A DNA stretch of 64,000 nt, taken from Candidatus Rifleibacterium amylolyticum (GTDB taxonomy: Bacteria; Muiribacteriota; Ozemobacteria; Ozemobacterales; Ozemobacteraceae). A model generated the notes under the pieces. The model saw nothing but the letters and a program-made list of their open reading frames with translations. It made no database searches and had not been told where the DNA came from. The stretch spans positions 62,001-126,000 of the forward strand of contig JAACJG010000006.1 of NCBI GenBank assembly GCA_009917695.1. The letters run 5' to 3'. How positions within the stretch are numbered: position 1 is the stretch's first letter; the number at the start of each line of letters is the position of its first letter. Positions 19,601 through 27,081 of the stretch are shown one piece after another. The position numbers were made by a program, and so were the translations under genes.

Positions 19601-22600
19601 GTAAATGAATGGTTTCCAACAGCAGTGTATTGAACGACTTTTTTCATTACACCACCGTTGCCATCAAGCCCGAAGCGAAGTGTCTTCCAGTTACCGGCTG
19701 GATCCATTGTCAGAGCTTGCGAAAAATCTTCGTCATAGAGACCTTTGATCGAAATCTCACGCTTCTCATAATCAACTTTTAGATTACTCGTAGCTGAGGA
19801 GACAATAAAATCGTCGGTCAGCCACTGCCGGTTTTCCAATTGATTGAATTTTCCATCGTGCCCTGAGAGCAGCAACTGTTGTGGATCAAGATCACTCAAT
19901 CCAATGGCAGCGGCCGACATGGTAATGGCTTCAACAGCTTTACGGGCATAATTGTCGCATGCATCCCACCATTCGAGAGTCCAGGGAAATCTTTCACCGG
20001 CTTTTTGCGGCGTATCTGCCTGCAGCGTTATTCTGGCTACCGGTCCAGGATGCGACAGAAAGCCGACCGACCCGGTAAAAGCCGGTGCCAGCCTCGGCGT
20101 CGCCACAACCGATAAAAATCCCGTGCGCGTTACTATCGCCCAGAAAGTGACCTCTGATTCGCTGGTCAGAGTAATCGAACTGCCATAAGTTACACCATCA
20201 CGCGACACCGCTATACTTCCGTCAGAAACGCTGATATCGACTACAGAACTGATGGAAAAAGCTGTTTCGCGAAGAGACAAAGCCTGGTAGGTCAATCTGA
20301 AAGGCTCTGAAGCAACAACCTGACGGTCTGGCAACGACAACCAGCTACGCAGGAAGGGAAACTCGGGCGTTGTTGAGCGTGGGTTATCGACCCGCAGAGT
20401 GTGACTGACCGGACCGCCTGGAATCGACCCCGGAGGATCCGGGGTGAAGGTTACCGTTATATCCTGAGGCGGATAGGTCGGGAGCTCGTTTGGATTGCCA
20501 AGATCCCAACGCAGATAATAGACGTGCGTGCCCTTGTCAGCCGGCGAAAAAGTATGATCGGCAGCGGAAAAGGTTTTGTAAGTCCCAACTGAGCTGACAT
20601 TTACTGCATTGGTAAAGGCCGGTGTCGGATTATCGTAGACATCAACTACTCTGACAATGAAAGGAGTTGTCAATTCGCTGGAAGCGAATACCGGAAAATC
20701 GCCGGTGATACGATCGGCCGGGCCGGCATTGACTTTGATCGGCAGACTGTCGGCTGCAGTCAGGCCGGCCACCGTGGCCCGCAGCTTTTGAGTGCCAGCG
20801 GTGGTAAAAGTCCATGAACCGTTACGCATCGACTGATTGGCGAAAACTACCACCTGAGGCGATGGCGTCGAAGTTGCTTTGTTGTCTGTAGATGACAACG
20901 AAACGTTGCCGGTAAAACTGGCAGGATTTCCATAAGCATCAACAACCTGGAGCGTGTAATTAACAGCAGTTCCTGCGACTGTCGAATATGTCGACAGCTC
21001 GAGCTGCAACCTTCTCGGCGCCGAAGCCTGAACGGTTACATTCATGTTTCCACTGATTCCGGGAGAATTTATATCAAATACTGAAAGCTGATATGACCCG
21101 GCTGTATAATAGGTTGCTGAAAAAGTTCCCTGGCCGTTAACCAGTGTAGAATCCTGCGGAATGACTGCCCTGGAATCAAGAGTCGTAAACCTTATGCCGC
21201 CATTGTACTGTTCGTTGAGATCACCTGCCGAATTAGATGCGGTAACATCAAAAGAGAAGGCCAGGCCGGCAGGCAGGCTGATTGTAGAAGGCGACAGAGC
21301 AAAGTTGATCGTTTCGCCACTGACTACAGTTATGACATCTGTGGTATCACCGTTGCCAGAAACGGTTTCGCTCGCAGTTATAGTGAAATCTCCAAGATTC
21401 GCCGGGGTTACTTCCAGCAGAAATCTCTTGAAACCATTTTCAAAATCCTGAAACGTATAATTGGCAGGACCAGACACCGTAGGATCTGAATAAGTAAAAT
21501 TCACGCTGCCCGTGAATCCTTCCAGAGCATTGTCGAACCTGTCTTTAAGATAAAGATTGAACGAAAGCGAGGTTCCCAGGTCTACAGACAGAACATCCGG
21601 CCTCAATTCCACAACTGGATCAGCTGCATCTGCCAGGATAGTTACGAACTCCGAAACTCCGACTTTGCCTGAGTCTTCGACCTGAATACTGATGTTTTCG
21701 GCCTTGGTAAACCTGGCTCCGTTTATACCAGAAAAAGTTTTGACACCCGCATCAGTATCGAGAAAGGTATAAATGCCCGGAATACTGACATCACCGCCAG
21801 TTGCGGTATGAGAAATCACGACTGTTCCGGTGTAGTTGGTCAGCAGATTGCCCTGATTATCGCGCGCCCTGACCTCGAATGTGAAAGTAGCGCCGGCATC
21901 GGCAACCGGCGGTGTGTCGATCTCGAATTCAGCCAGGCCAGCCGGCTTAACGTTGAGAAACAGCAGGCCGATCTTTGAGTTATCTTTGACGTCTTCGACA
22001 CGCAGAACTACATTGCTGTCGGCTGTCGATAAAGAAATCGGAATAGCCAGAAAGCCATCGAGGAATTTGTATCCGGTCGTCATTGCCGGCGAGGATTCAC
22101 CTACGTTGGGAATAATTCTGCACGCGCCATCATATGAGGTCAAAACCTGCTCTGAGTTATCGCGGGCTTCGATAGTCAAAGTAAAGGGAACCCCGGCCAG
22201 CTGATCATACCCGGCATCGATAAGAAATCTGTTCAGCGTTGGCGGAGCCTCCGGGTGAACCGTCAATCCGACATTTCCCGACAATGCCGTAGCAGTCAGG
22301 CCAGAGACTGTAAGATTGCCGGCCGTATCAAGGGTCGTCGGGTGCAAACACAGTCCTGCCACAATATCGAGACTCGGCGTTGCTACTGTGCCAAGTGATG
22401 AAGTTAAGGTGGCAGCAGTATTTATCGTGACATCAGGATTACCATAATCATCCACTGCAGCAATCTCGAGATTGAATTCCACGTTCTGATACTGGTCTGG
22501 TTCAGCGCTTAGACGCAGCATGGTAGCAGCGCCGGCATTCACCAGCACATCGGTGTGAGTAGAGATTCCGCTCGATGCCTCGGTAACCGTGATAGTCTGA

Positions 22601-24642
22601 ATGGGGGCGGTAAAGAAAGAACAGTCGTTCAGATTGCCGACGCCGGCAACAAGATTGACAGAAACCGGAAATGAAGCAGGTGCCAGATCGGTTGTCTGAA
22701 TGATGATCTGCTCGTTGTTGCTGGTATCGGTATTGCCATAGCGGTCGTGAGCAATGATCTGCCCGGAAAAAAGATCGCCGGCGGTAATTGAAGCCGGAAA
22801 GCCTGTCAGAGCGAGAGAAACCGTTGGAGCCGAATTAGTCTGAACCGGCAGCGAATCTGAAGAAATCGCTCCCGAAGTAGCGGTGATCGTAAATGCTTCG
22901 GTAACTGGATTACGCGCCTGAAAAACTGTGGTTCCATTGTCAAAACCGGTAAAATTATGGCTGGCGCGTGGGAATTCAACGTTAAGAGAACTGGCTGAAA
23001 GGTTGACATTGCCGACGAAAGCCGTGACAGTGGCATTATTTTGATCTACAGCAGTTACCCTGAAATCAAAATATTCTCCGGCACCGGCGCTGGCAGGAGC
23101 ATCTACCCTGAAATCTGCGACCGGAAGGCTGTAAAAAATTTCGATTTCGTTCAAAATCGGCGTAAAAGCCGGATCGGATGTCGAAAGAATGGCCCGCACC
23201 TGTAAATACCTGGCAGGAGTAGCAATGCCGCTGCCATTGATAGTAATAGGATCGCTCCAGGCGCTGTATGGCCCGCCAGAGACATCTGCCGTTCTGGTCT
23301 GAAATGAGACCGAGGTGCCTGGCGCCGTAGTATTTGCTGACCAGGTCAGAGAATCAAATACGGGGTTGGCAACACCGGTATCGAATTCAACCGATTCATA
23401 AATACCTGTCTGTTCGTAGCCTGCAAAAGCCTCATCACTTAAGGTCACTTCCAGCGGGTACTTTGGCTTGATCTCAATCCAGTCAACCTGGCTGCGACGT
23501 TCACGAATAGTCGGCTGACCTGCCACAGAACGAGTTTGCATGCCCAGACCGACAATTGCCGATCTCGTTGGAGTGTTAATCGTAAAATCTACTGTCGATT
23601 CCATCCAGTCAGAAAAGCCGGCAGCAACGTCATAGCGGCGATCGCGACCGACGGCGGCGGCCTTGATAAACATCAGCGTTGCCCACCCGGTGTTGAAAGA
23701 AGCAGAATTAAAACGCCGTTGTGCATACAAAATGAATGTTCCAGTCGAAGGTACGGTTATTGTCTGCTGGTATGCCCGCCATGAACCGACAGCATAGGCA
23801 CCGACTGCGACGTTTTCTGGAAAACCCATTGATAGACATGCGTTGCTGTTAAAACCAGAGTAACCGGATGGAATAATCGATATTCCGGTTTCAATGGCCA
23901 AGGTAGGATAAGTCCCGTGAGGATCGGCAACAAGATTACCAAATCCATCGGCCGACTGAATGCCAGTGCCAGTACCATTAGGAGAAAGTCCCCAACTGTT
24001 GAGCCCATCTTCGAAATCATGGTTGAGGATGTAAAAACGACTGAGAGTAGTATCTTCAACACTGACAGCGTCGTCGTTTGCATAATATAGATAATAGGTA
24101 TTGTTCGCTACCGGAACCGCAGGATCAGCATCAGCTTCAAACAGCAACCTGACCGGGGTGCCGGGGTTATCTGTGGGTCTTTCATAATCGAGCAGACGAA
24201 AAGGAACCTGTGCTCCCGTCCAATCAGTCAAACGCAAATCTGACCAGTCATCTTTCGCATTACCTATAACATCGATCTCAAACTCACACTTCTCTGCATA
24301 TCGCCTGACTTTTCCAAGATTGGTAGTTCCATCGTGATGAATATCGTTCGGGATGTCGAGAACGATCGATCGTTTCCGAGCCCAAACTCCTCGGCCGCCG
24401 AACTTGAGCGCAGGAATGCCGTCATCTTCGCCCGGATTAGTGTTGCGCAACCTTAGAAAATCAGCACCAACGCCAGAGGTATCGGAAGCTACCACTTCGC
24501 TGAAAGCAGCTCCTGGCGCGGTAAAGTCCGCCAGATTGCTTATCTTGAACGAGGCAGCCTTAAGAGGGCCGGGGAACGCGACCATCAACAGAGCGAACAC
24601 AAGGGTTAGCAGAAAGAAGCGACGCTTATATTCATGCAGCAT
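13669..24642 (-). CDS. Giant secreted Ig-like repeat protein with DUF2341-like and glycine-rich domains
   Basis: 3,657 residues. The ATG at 24642 was chosen because GGAG lies seven bases upstream and it begins the signal peptide MLHEYKRRFFLLTLVFALLM. A DUF2341-like region follows (about residues 60-200, ending NTYYLYYANDD). Then come tandem Ig-like domains of about 90-110 residues with the recurring pattern F.I..P...AG..F...V.A.D..GN....Y.G, on both sides of a glycine-rich domain at about residues 1676-1919. That domain starts SFTPPAGVVSVDYLVVAGGG and ends GGNGGSGVVIVSY, typical of glycine-rich adhesin or tail-tip modules. A lectin-like segment (about 1920-2200) follows it. No C-terminal anchor was recognised. 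Probable surface or matrix protein; the ligand is unknown. Confidence 0.88.
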   Translation of the reverse strand: MLHEYKRRFFLLTLVFALLMVAFPGPLKAASFKISNLADFTAPGAAFSEVVASDTSGVGADFLRLRNTNPGEDDGIPALKFGGRGVWARKRSIVLDIPNDIHHDGTTNLGKVRRYAEKCEFEIDVIGNAKDDWSDLRLTDWTGAQVPFRLLDYERPTDNPGTPVRLLFEADADPAVPVANNTYYLYYANDDAVSVEDTTLSRFYILNHDFEDGLNSWGLSPNGTGTGIQSADGFGNLVADPHGTYPTLAIETGISIIPSGYSGFNSNACLSMGFPENVAVGAYAVGSWRAYQQTITVPSTGTFILYAQRRFNSASFNTGWATLMFIKAAAVGRDRRYDVAAGFSDWMESTVDFTINTPTRSAIVGLGMQTRSVAGQPTIRERRSQVDWIEIKPKYPLEVTLSDEAFAGYEQTGIYESVEFDTGVANPVFDSLTWSANTTAPGTSVSFQTRTADVSGGPYSAWSDPITINGSGIATPARYLQVRAILSTSDPAFTPILNEIEIFYSLPVADFRVDAPASAGAGEYFDFRVTAVDQNNATVTAFVGNVNLSASSLNVEFPRASHNFTGFDNGTTVFQARNPVTEAFTITATSGAISSDSLPVQTNSAPTVSLALTGFPASITAGDLFSGQIIAHDRYGNTDTSNNEQIIIQTTDLAPASFPVSVNLVAGVGNLNDCSFFTAPIQTITVTEASSGISTHTDVLVNAGAATMLRLSAEPDQYQNVEFNLEIAAVDDYGNPDVTINTAATLTSSLGTVATPSLDIVAGLCLHPTTLDTAGNLTVSGLTATALSGNVGLTVHPEAPPTLNRFLIDAGYDQLAGVPFTLTIEARDNSEQVLTSYDGACRIIPNVGESSPAMTTGYKFLDGFLAIPISLSTADSNVVLRVEDVKDNSKIGLLFLNVKPAGLAEFEIDTPPVADAGATFTFEVRARDNQGNLLTNYTGTVVISHTATGGDVSIPGIYTFLDTDAGVKTFSGINGARFTKAENISIQVEDSGKVGVSEFVTILADAADPVVELRPDVLSVDLGTSLSFNLYLKDRFDNALEGFTGSVNFTYSDPTVSGPANYTFQDFENGFKRFLLEVTPANLGDFTITASETVSGNGDTTDVITVVSGETINFALSPSTISLPAGLAFSFDVTASNSAGDLNEQYNGGIRFTTLDSRAVIPQDSTLVNGQGTFSATYYTAGSYQLSVFDINSPGISGNMNVTVQASAPRRLQLELSTYSTVAGTAVNYTLQVVDAYGNPASFTGNVSLSSTDNKATSTPSPQVVVFANQSMRNGSWTFTTAGTQKLRATVAGLTAADSLPIKVNAGPADRITGDFPVFASSELTTPFIVRVVDVYDNPTPAFTNAVNVSSVGTYKTFSAADHTFSPADKGTHVYYLRWDLGNPNELPTYPPQDITVTFTPDPPGSIPGGPVSHTLRVDNPRSTTPEFPFLRSWLSLPDRQVVASEPFRLTYQALSLRETAFSISSVVDISVSDGSIAVSRDGVTYGSSITLTSESEVTFWAIVTRTGFLSVVATPRLAPAFTGSVGFLSHPGPVARITLQADTPQKAGERFPWTLEWWDACDNYARKAVEAITMSAAAIGLSDLDPQQLLLSGHDGKFNQLENRQWLTDDFIVSSATSNLKVDYEKREISIKGLYDEDFSQALTMDPAGNWKTLRFGLDGNGGVMKKVVQYTAVGNHSFTPPAGVVSVDYLVVAGGGGGGGAWYGGGGGAGGMRTGTMAVIPGIPVAITVGDGGAGSTGGGNPPVGSDGQNSSLGVIVATGGGGGGSGGAGATVGKNGSNGGSGGGGGGGNGTAGTGGTGIAGQGRNGGNGRANNTANRRAGGGGGGAGADGAASPGNGDGGNGGAGLQSNITGSNLWYAGGGGGAGGDILGTGGAGGGGGGSKTGNGGNGAANTGGGGGGSSGNDSYQGGNGGSGVVIVSYDTPLPDPTFEVQNGQLMFWTIGDGSISNHLCDTSTLNSRWQENADDSYYLLYFDWPANDIFAFNSTLTIRRMWFDTALDFSLCHAGIMMRDDSHATRPRFVSAMLRRVDDSYANNRDIGVFSAQAVYRNAPNNIRYRRKFGTSPSTVTTHPLAVGIWRDANAGANPGRFRPMACHDGQSWRELSGSNGSAPDPQPDVAATVYTKLGISVGANSTTRPGMAWIDDFRVNRYPQNASFTSVVYDIGTSAVTLTNPIRIAANFNTGNVRFYMRGSNNAATIGGMAWTQLALTPAGAQYTAIPPAALNRRYIQYALLLDAHVIGTNGGQTFYDATPYVRSVQIDYTPGTQGAMFAERNVEPPATIIASYSPTITAETQVEILGGVVASLAIDVPASVTAGVPFTISVRALDAFGNIADDYDDTWSFTTSDVAPFPGSVPGDYTVIPAADAGQHTFYNASVLFNGPTSTITVTDGTLATTSVPIIVNPGRIGAFALFALSPQPAGTLFPLSITALDVYNNVKTDYSGIMTFTDNRSGGTAAYNPTSLPVASWSVGLATLTPGVSFTKAEIINVTGQSSYRSGVSNPIEISNAPPATLLISVSTVSPDSGIPFSVTLKVLDIYGNIAQNYLGTVHFSCNDAHPAVALPADYAFIGADAGQKTFTSEFTLITPGPVNLQVVDTVNATMTHQFPLTVLPGPAKRFELSCSDIQTAGVPFNLIVKVYDDYGNLKTNFSETINLLSSFTSILPVSAGGFSNGQLLIPSVELNEVGVMPATKKITAVFGSVVGDKDVTLWPSSADFERFDLETIPAEPTVGDAFKLVIKAVGPDGNVFTGYDNAGVYLTASNSAGLAVVPPMMPEEANSFTIGVKELYARNWEAGEITIWATNKGPPLPVRVGSLTVNFLPTNLSHFKVVPGTSTVDPFPDNYYQTVNGSFPVFLTAYDTIGNIKTDYTGTVQITHNGTGTLSVTTATFVDGVATITATAYDDYGRIRLTARDSVLDRSGTSGNLYFFGPLARFDIACGYHQTDETAFLTELTAIDIYDQEKKNYNRLTATQRLSWDIGPLTDVTLTPALLPLTWDEAKNYVWLTVDRPALGADVGTFTFNVRDNVEPSKTGTATVNIHKSSALPAVGLMIEAFSPQQSTKPFPMAVKAVDVNNAVVKTWSGDTTLSIVSSLGDTETIYPSVISAASFVDGAYATTTARIDVPATYTVTAVSGAFIGVFDPLYVSPGPVSEIKLTVPPYAPLNSPFTISIAALTADGNVKSDYIPEGPIQLKLNATSTGYLGVQFINPEDFSGGVATINNQTYNKSQTIWITAIENVDNLKTTSGPILVFGPPVRLVVQPQPDASANFYWNSWFQLRVNVLDVNGYPVANFSGDIDFSVVPGTAPTATDPTILPGFETQFFEEDSMGSKLFYLKVLYSTAVSPINLRLEAENTANALADVTGDMKFLKESVFDSFEIVSPAAGASVPKNRPFPFRVRAVDNFGNPYSLVASYPTLSAEILDPPGLTMFSASPTSPLEFIGTSELLLQGNVDYAESSTATVRFTVTPEDMSPAGDMVDFSIIEGYNIKDSVYQEIATTTFADAGRYILSGFVSPGTGSADIKFTLIDSVGEPVESYGVRIASSGVCTSIGPVVSFGCSNPMHGGNNLSDHDVWYRVYAVFDYQFVPALASETILHLQNSTPDGYPASASVLFDGIQFERTKDPDQRRPTSFSPKGWQLHSPTKQRSLSGEYLYYEQ
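18880..19620 (-). repeat. Glycine-rich low-complexity segment inside the giant protein
   Basis: The coding strand is dominated by GGN codons and encodes about 240 residues with runs of up to eight glycines, broken by YGGGGG, NGGNG and GGAGG units. It creates long proline/alanine-rich shadow frames on the other strand. It is a real protein domain: the flanking strands VDYLVVAGGG and GVVIVSY close it as in other glycine-rich secreted proteins. Confidence 0.85.
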
Positions 24643-24811
24643 TTTCAGGCTCCATTGCCGGCGCAATATCAGAAACCGCCAGTGAATGATCAAAAGCCGG
24701 AACATCGGTGCTGTCGAGATAAAGAGAAAACACCAGGACCATTATAAAAGATCCATAAAAACAGGCGCTTCTAAGCGACTTCAATCCTACTGCTGCATTG
24801 GCATTTCCCAC
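24632..24811 (-). CDS. Possible small membrane protein overlapping the giant gene start
   Basis: 59 residues from a GTG at 24811 preceded by GAGGAG with a five-base spacer; a TTG at 24826 is the other possible start. One hydrophobic helix is visible (ACFYGSFIMVLVFSLYL). Its stop codon lies 11 bases inside the next gene (overlap 24632-24642), an arrangement typical of translational coupling. I do not recognise it, and it could be a leader ORF or chance. It parallels the 187-residue membrane protein upstream of the first giant gene. Confidence 0.45.
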   Translation of the reverse strand: MGNANAAVGLKSLRSACFYGSFIMVLVFSLYLDSTDVPAFDHSLAVSDIAPAMEPENAA

Positions 24812-24866
24812 AAACACTCCTCGCAAAATCCTCGCGCAACCAACCGGCCTGTGTCAGCCGGCAACT

Positions 24867-24895
24867 TTATAATCATTTTTTAATCACACCACCAA
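24867..24895 (-). promoter_or_regulatory. Candidate promoter of the small ORF and giant gene
   Basis: On the minus strand TTGGTG (24890-24895), 17 bases, then TTATAA (24867-24872). It lies back to back with the plus-strand promoter at 24898-24926. Tentative. Confidence 0.35.
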
Positions 24896-24897
24896 CC

Positions 24898-24926
24898 TTG
24901 AAACCATTTATAAAACTTTTTATTAT
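24898..24926 (+). promoter_or_regulatory. Sigma-70-type promoter of the TPR-like membrane gene
   Basis: TTGAAA, 17 bases, then TATTAT (24921-24926) in an AT-rich stretch, about 65 bases before the ATG at 24991. Confidence 0.55.
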
Positions 24927-24990
24927 AATATTCTCATCTATGTATTATAATTGGGACTAGATAAAATAACAATGGTTGTCGGTTGGTACA

Positions 24991-25884
24991 ATGGACAAAA
25001 CAGACTTGAAAAAATTAGAGGATATCACCAGGGAAATCATCGAAACCCTGGAAGAGGAAATGCCCGAAGACAAATCGGGGATGTTGTGTGCCAAAAACCG
25101 CAATTCGCCTTTTCGGCAACTCGTCGGCCTGCTCGAAATGGAAATGGATTCGATTAGAATCATGTATTCAGACCTGCCATTACCAGCTATCGCTGCAGAA
25201 GAAAAAGAATCCAGAAAAACACCTGAAGAGGCTGGAACACCTATACCAAAAGAGCCCACCCGCCAGCCTGAACCACCTCGTCCAAAGTTTACTCCCAGAC
25301 CTACCAGCGACAGACCGCGCGAACCGGTTACAACTTCAGAACCAGAGCCAAAACACAAGCCCGCACCATCGAAGCTGCCATCTATCGAACAACCAAGCAC
25401 TGCAAATGCCGAAGTAAAGCCTCAGCCTGCGCTCGCCTCAAACAAGACTACCGATCAAAATTTTGCGGCAACTGCCAAAATCAAGCCGCAGTCATCACCA
25501 CCTGCAAGCCCGAACCCTCGAAATACCAAATTTCTTCTCGCGGCTGGTGTCGTTATCCTGATATTGCTGGCCGGTTTGAGCATGATTCGAAAAGAACCGT
25601 CACAGCAGCAACCGACAAAAGTAGTTGTCAACTGGTCTGACGTCGAAAAAGGCAAAAGTCACGCCAGCGAACTCAAAGACAAGGTTACCCCGCAGAATAA
25701 AAAGCAGGCTAAGTCCTTCTATACACTCGGCAACAAGGAACTTGGCAATAAAAACCTGCGCGCCGCACGCGAATATTTTCGCACCGCCGTTTCCCTCGAC
25801 CCGTCAAGCGAAGAATATATGGAATCCTACCGCCAGGTCGATTACATGATACGCAAGAATAACGCCACAAACCTGAAGCCTTAG
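24991..25884 (+). CDS. Single-pass membrane protein with proline-rich and TPR-like parts
   Basis: 297 residues from the ATG at 24991 (MDKTDLKKLEDITREIIETLEEEM); the frame is open slightly further upstream to a TTG, but the ATG is the better start although its ribosome site is weak. Residues 1-75 are acidic and helical, 75-175 are rich in Pro, Lys and Glu and probably disordered, one transmembrane helix follows (FLLAAGVVILILLAGLSMI), and the C-terminus has a TPR-like pair of helices (AKSFYTLGNKELGNKNLRAAREYFRTAVSLDPSS). The expected topology is N-terminus inside, TPR outside. No family recognised. The next gene starts 66 bases later and may be co-transcribed. Confidence 0.75.
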   Translation: MDKTDLKKLEDITREIIETLEEEMPEDKSGMLCAKNRNSPFRQLVGLLEMEMDSIRIMYSDLPLPAIAAEEKESRKTPEEAGTPIPKEPTRQPEPPRPKFTPRPTSDRPREPVTTSEPEPKHKPAPSKLPSIEQPSTANAEVKPQPALASNKTTDQNFAATAKIKPQSSPPASPNPRNTKFLLAAGVVILILLAGLSMIRKEPSQQQPTKVVVNWSDVEKGKSHASELKDKVTPQNKKQAKSFYTLGNKELGNKNLRAAREYFRTAVSLDPSSEEYMESYRQVDYMIRKNNATNLKP

Positions 25885-25950
25885 ACATTGATTTATTTGG
25901 CATTTACAGTTAGTCTGACTATTAGAGAAAGCAAGACGGAGGGTGACAGC

Positions 25951-27045
25951 ATGAGCGAAGTTCAGCAGACGACCGACCAACAGAATGCCCCTGAGATTAC
26001 CAGCGAAAAGCGCCGCCAGTATTTTACTTCCGGCATGATCAGATGGATTCTCAGCGAAGCCGGAAACACAGGCTGGGCGGATAAACTGCCACAGCGCTGC
26101 CAGGCGCTCGCTCTCGAAGCAAACAACATCGGCAACCAGCCTTCAGAAGGCCAGAAAAAAGGCAGAGCCGCGCTAAAAGCAGCTCCCGCCGCAGTTTTAT
26201 ACTGGCTTGGCATTTACACCGGCTTCTTCTGGATTGTACCTGGCGCTGCCCTGGGAGCTATCGGCAGCTATTTTATTACCGAGAGCATATACAACATCTT
26301 TAAAGCCGGCAAAGACGCGCGCTTCTATCGCACATTTCTGCATTATCTGCTGCGCATGGAAAACGCTGATGGCGTCATTTCGCCTGAAGAACTCGCCAGC
26401 CTCCGCTCCATTATCGAATTCATACCAGCCCCCACCGAAGAGAAACAGCAGTGGCTCGCTGCGATCGAGTCGCCCGAGGGGTATCAGAAGCTTGAGCCCA
26501 GTATGCGTCTCAATGATAAAGAAAAAGAGCAGATTCTCTCGGGTTGCTGGGGACTCGCGCTCTGCGACGGCTCCGCCGATGCCGAACGCGAAATGTTCGC
26601 AAAATTTGGTGAGGAACTGGCAATTACAAGCGAAAAGCTAGCCAATATTCAACAGAAGATGGAAGCAAAACTTGCCCAGCACGTCTTTCTGGTTGAGGAA
26701 ACCGCCCGCGTTACCGCCATACTGCACCCGGCTCTCAGCAGTAACAGCGCTGCTGCTGCCGGCATTTTACAGCTTGTCTCGCTAAAACCTGTGGCAAAGG
26801 AAGAATGGCAAAGACGCATAGAACTGATTCTGGCCAACTACGCCAGCGAAAGCGCCCGCCCGCTCGACCCTGAACTCGCACGTTCCATACTTCTCTCTGC
26901 GCTTTTACTGGCAACATATCTGGCAACGCCTGAGCAGCAGATCTGCCTCAGCGAAGCTTTCCAGAACATCAGCCAGGAAGCCGGACTCAAAGACGAACTC
27001 GCCGCTCCTGCCGAAGAGCTCACCCAGACCATCGCCAGTCTATAA
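25951..27045 (+). CDS. TerB-like domain membrane protein
   Basis: 364 residues from the ATG at 25951, which has GGAGGG seven bases upstream. A hydrophobic region near residues 85-125 (AAVLYWLGIYTGFFWIVPGAALGAIG) probably spans the membrane as a hairpin. It is followed by a TerB-like all-helical segment whose acidic pattern is visible in HYLLRMENADGVISPEELASLRSII and GLALCDGSADAEREMF. TerB-like domains occur in tellurite-resistance and DnaJ-associated membrane stress proteins; whether metal binding is retained cannot be told here. The C-terminal 120 residues are helical and unrecognised. It ends 36 bases from the convergent histidine kinase gene, and no terminator is visible between them. Confidence 0.65.
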   Translation: MSEVQQTTDQQNAPEITSEKRRQYFTSGMIRWILSEAGNTGWADKLPQRCQALALEANNIGNQPSEGQKKGRAALKAAPAAVLYWLGIYTGFFWIVPGAALGAIGSYFITESIYNIFKAGKDARFYRTFLHYLLRMENADGVISPEELASLRSIIEFIPAPTEEKQQWLAAIESPEGYQKLEPSMRLNDKEKEQILSGCWGLALCDGSADAEREMFAKFGEELAITSEKLANIQQKMEAKLAQHVFLVEETARVTAILHPALSSNSAAAAGILQLVSLKPVAKEEWQRRIELILANYASESARPLDPELARSILLSALLLATYLATPEQQICLSEAFQNISQEAGLKDELAAPAEELTQTIASL

Positions 27046-27081
27046 TGAGACAACATTAAGGGCGATTGCGACGGTTTCTGG

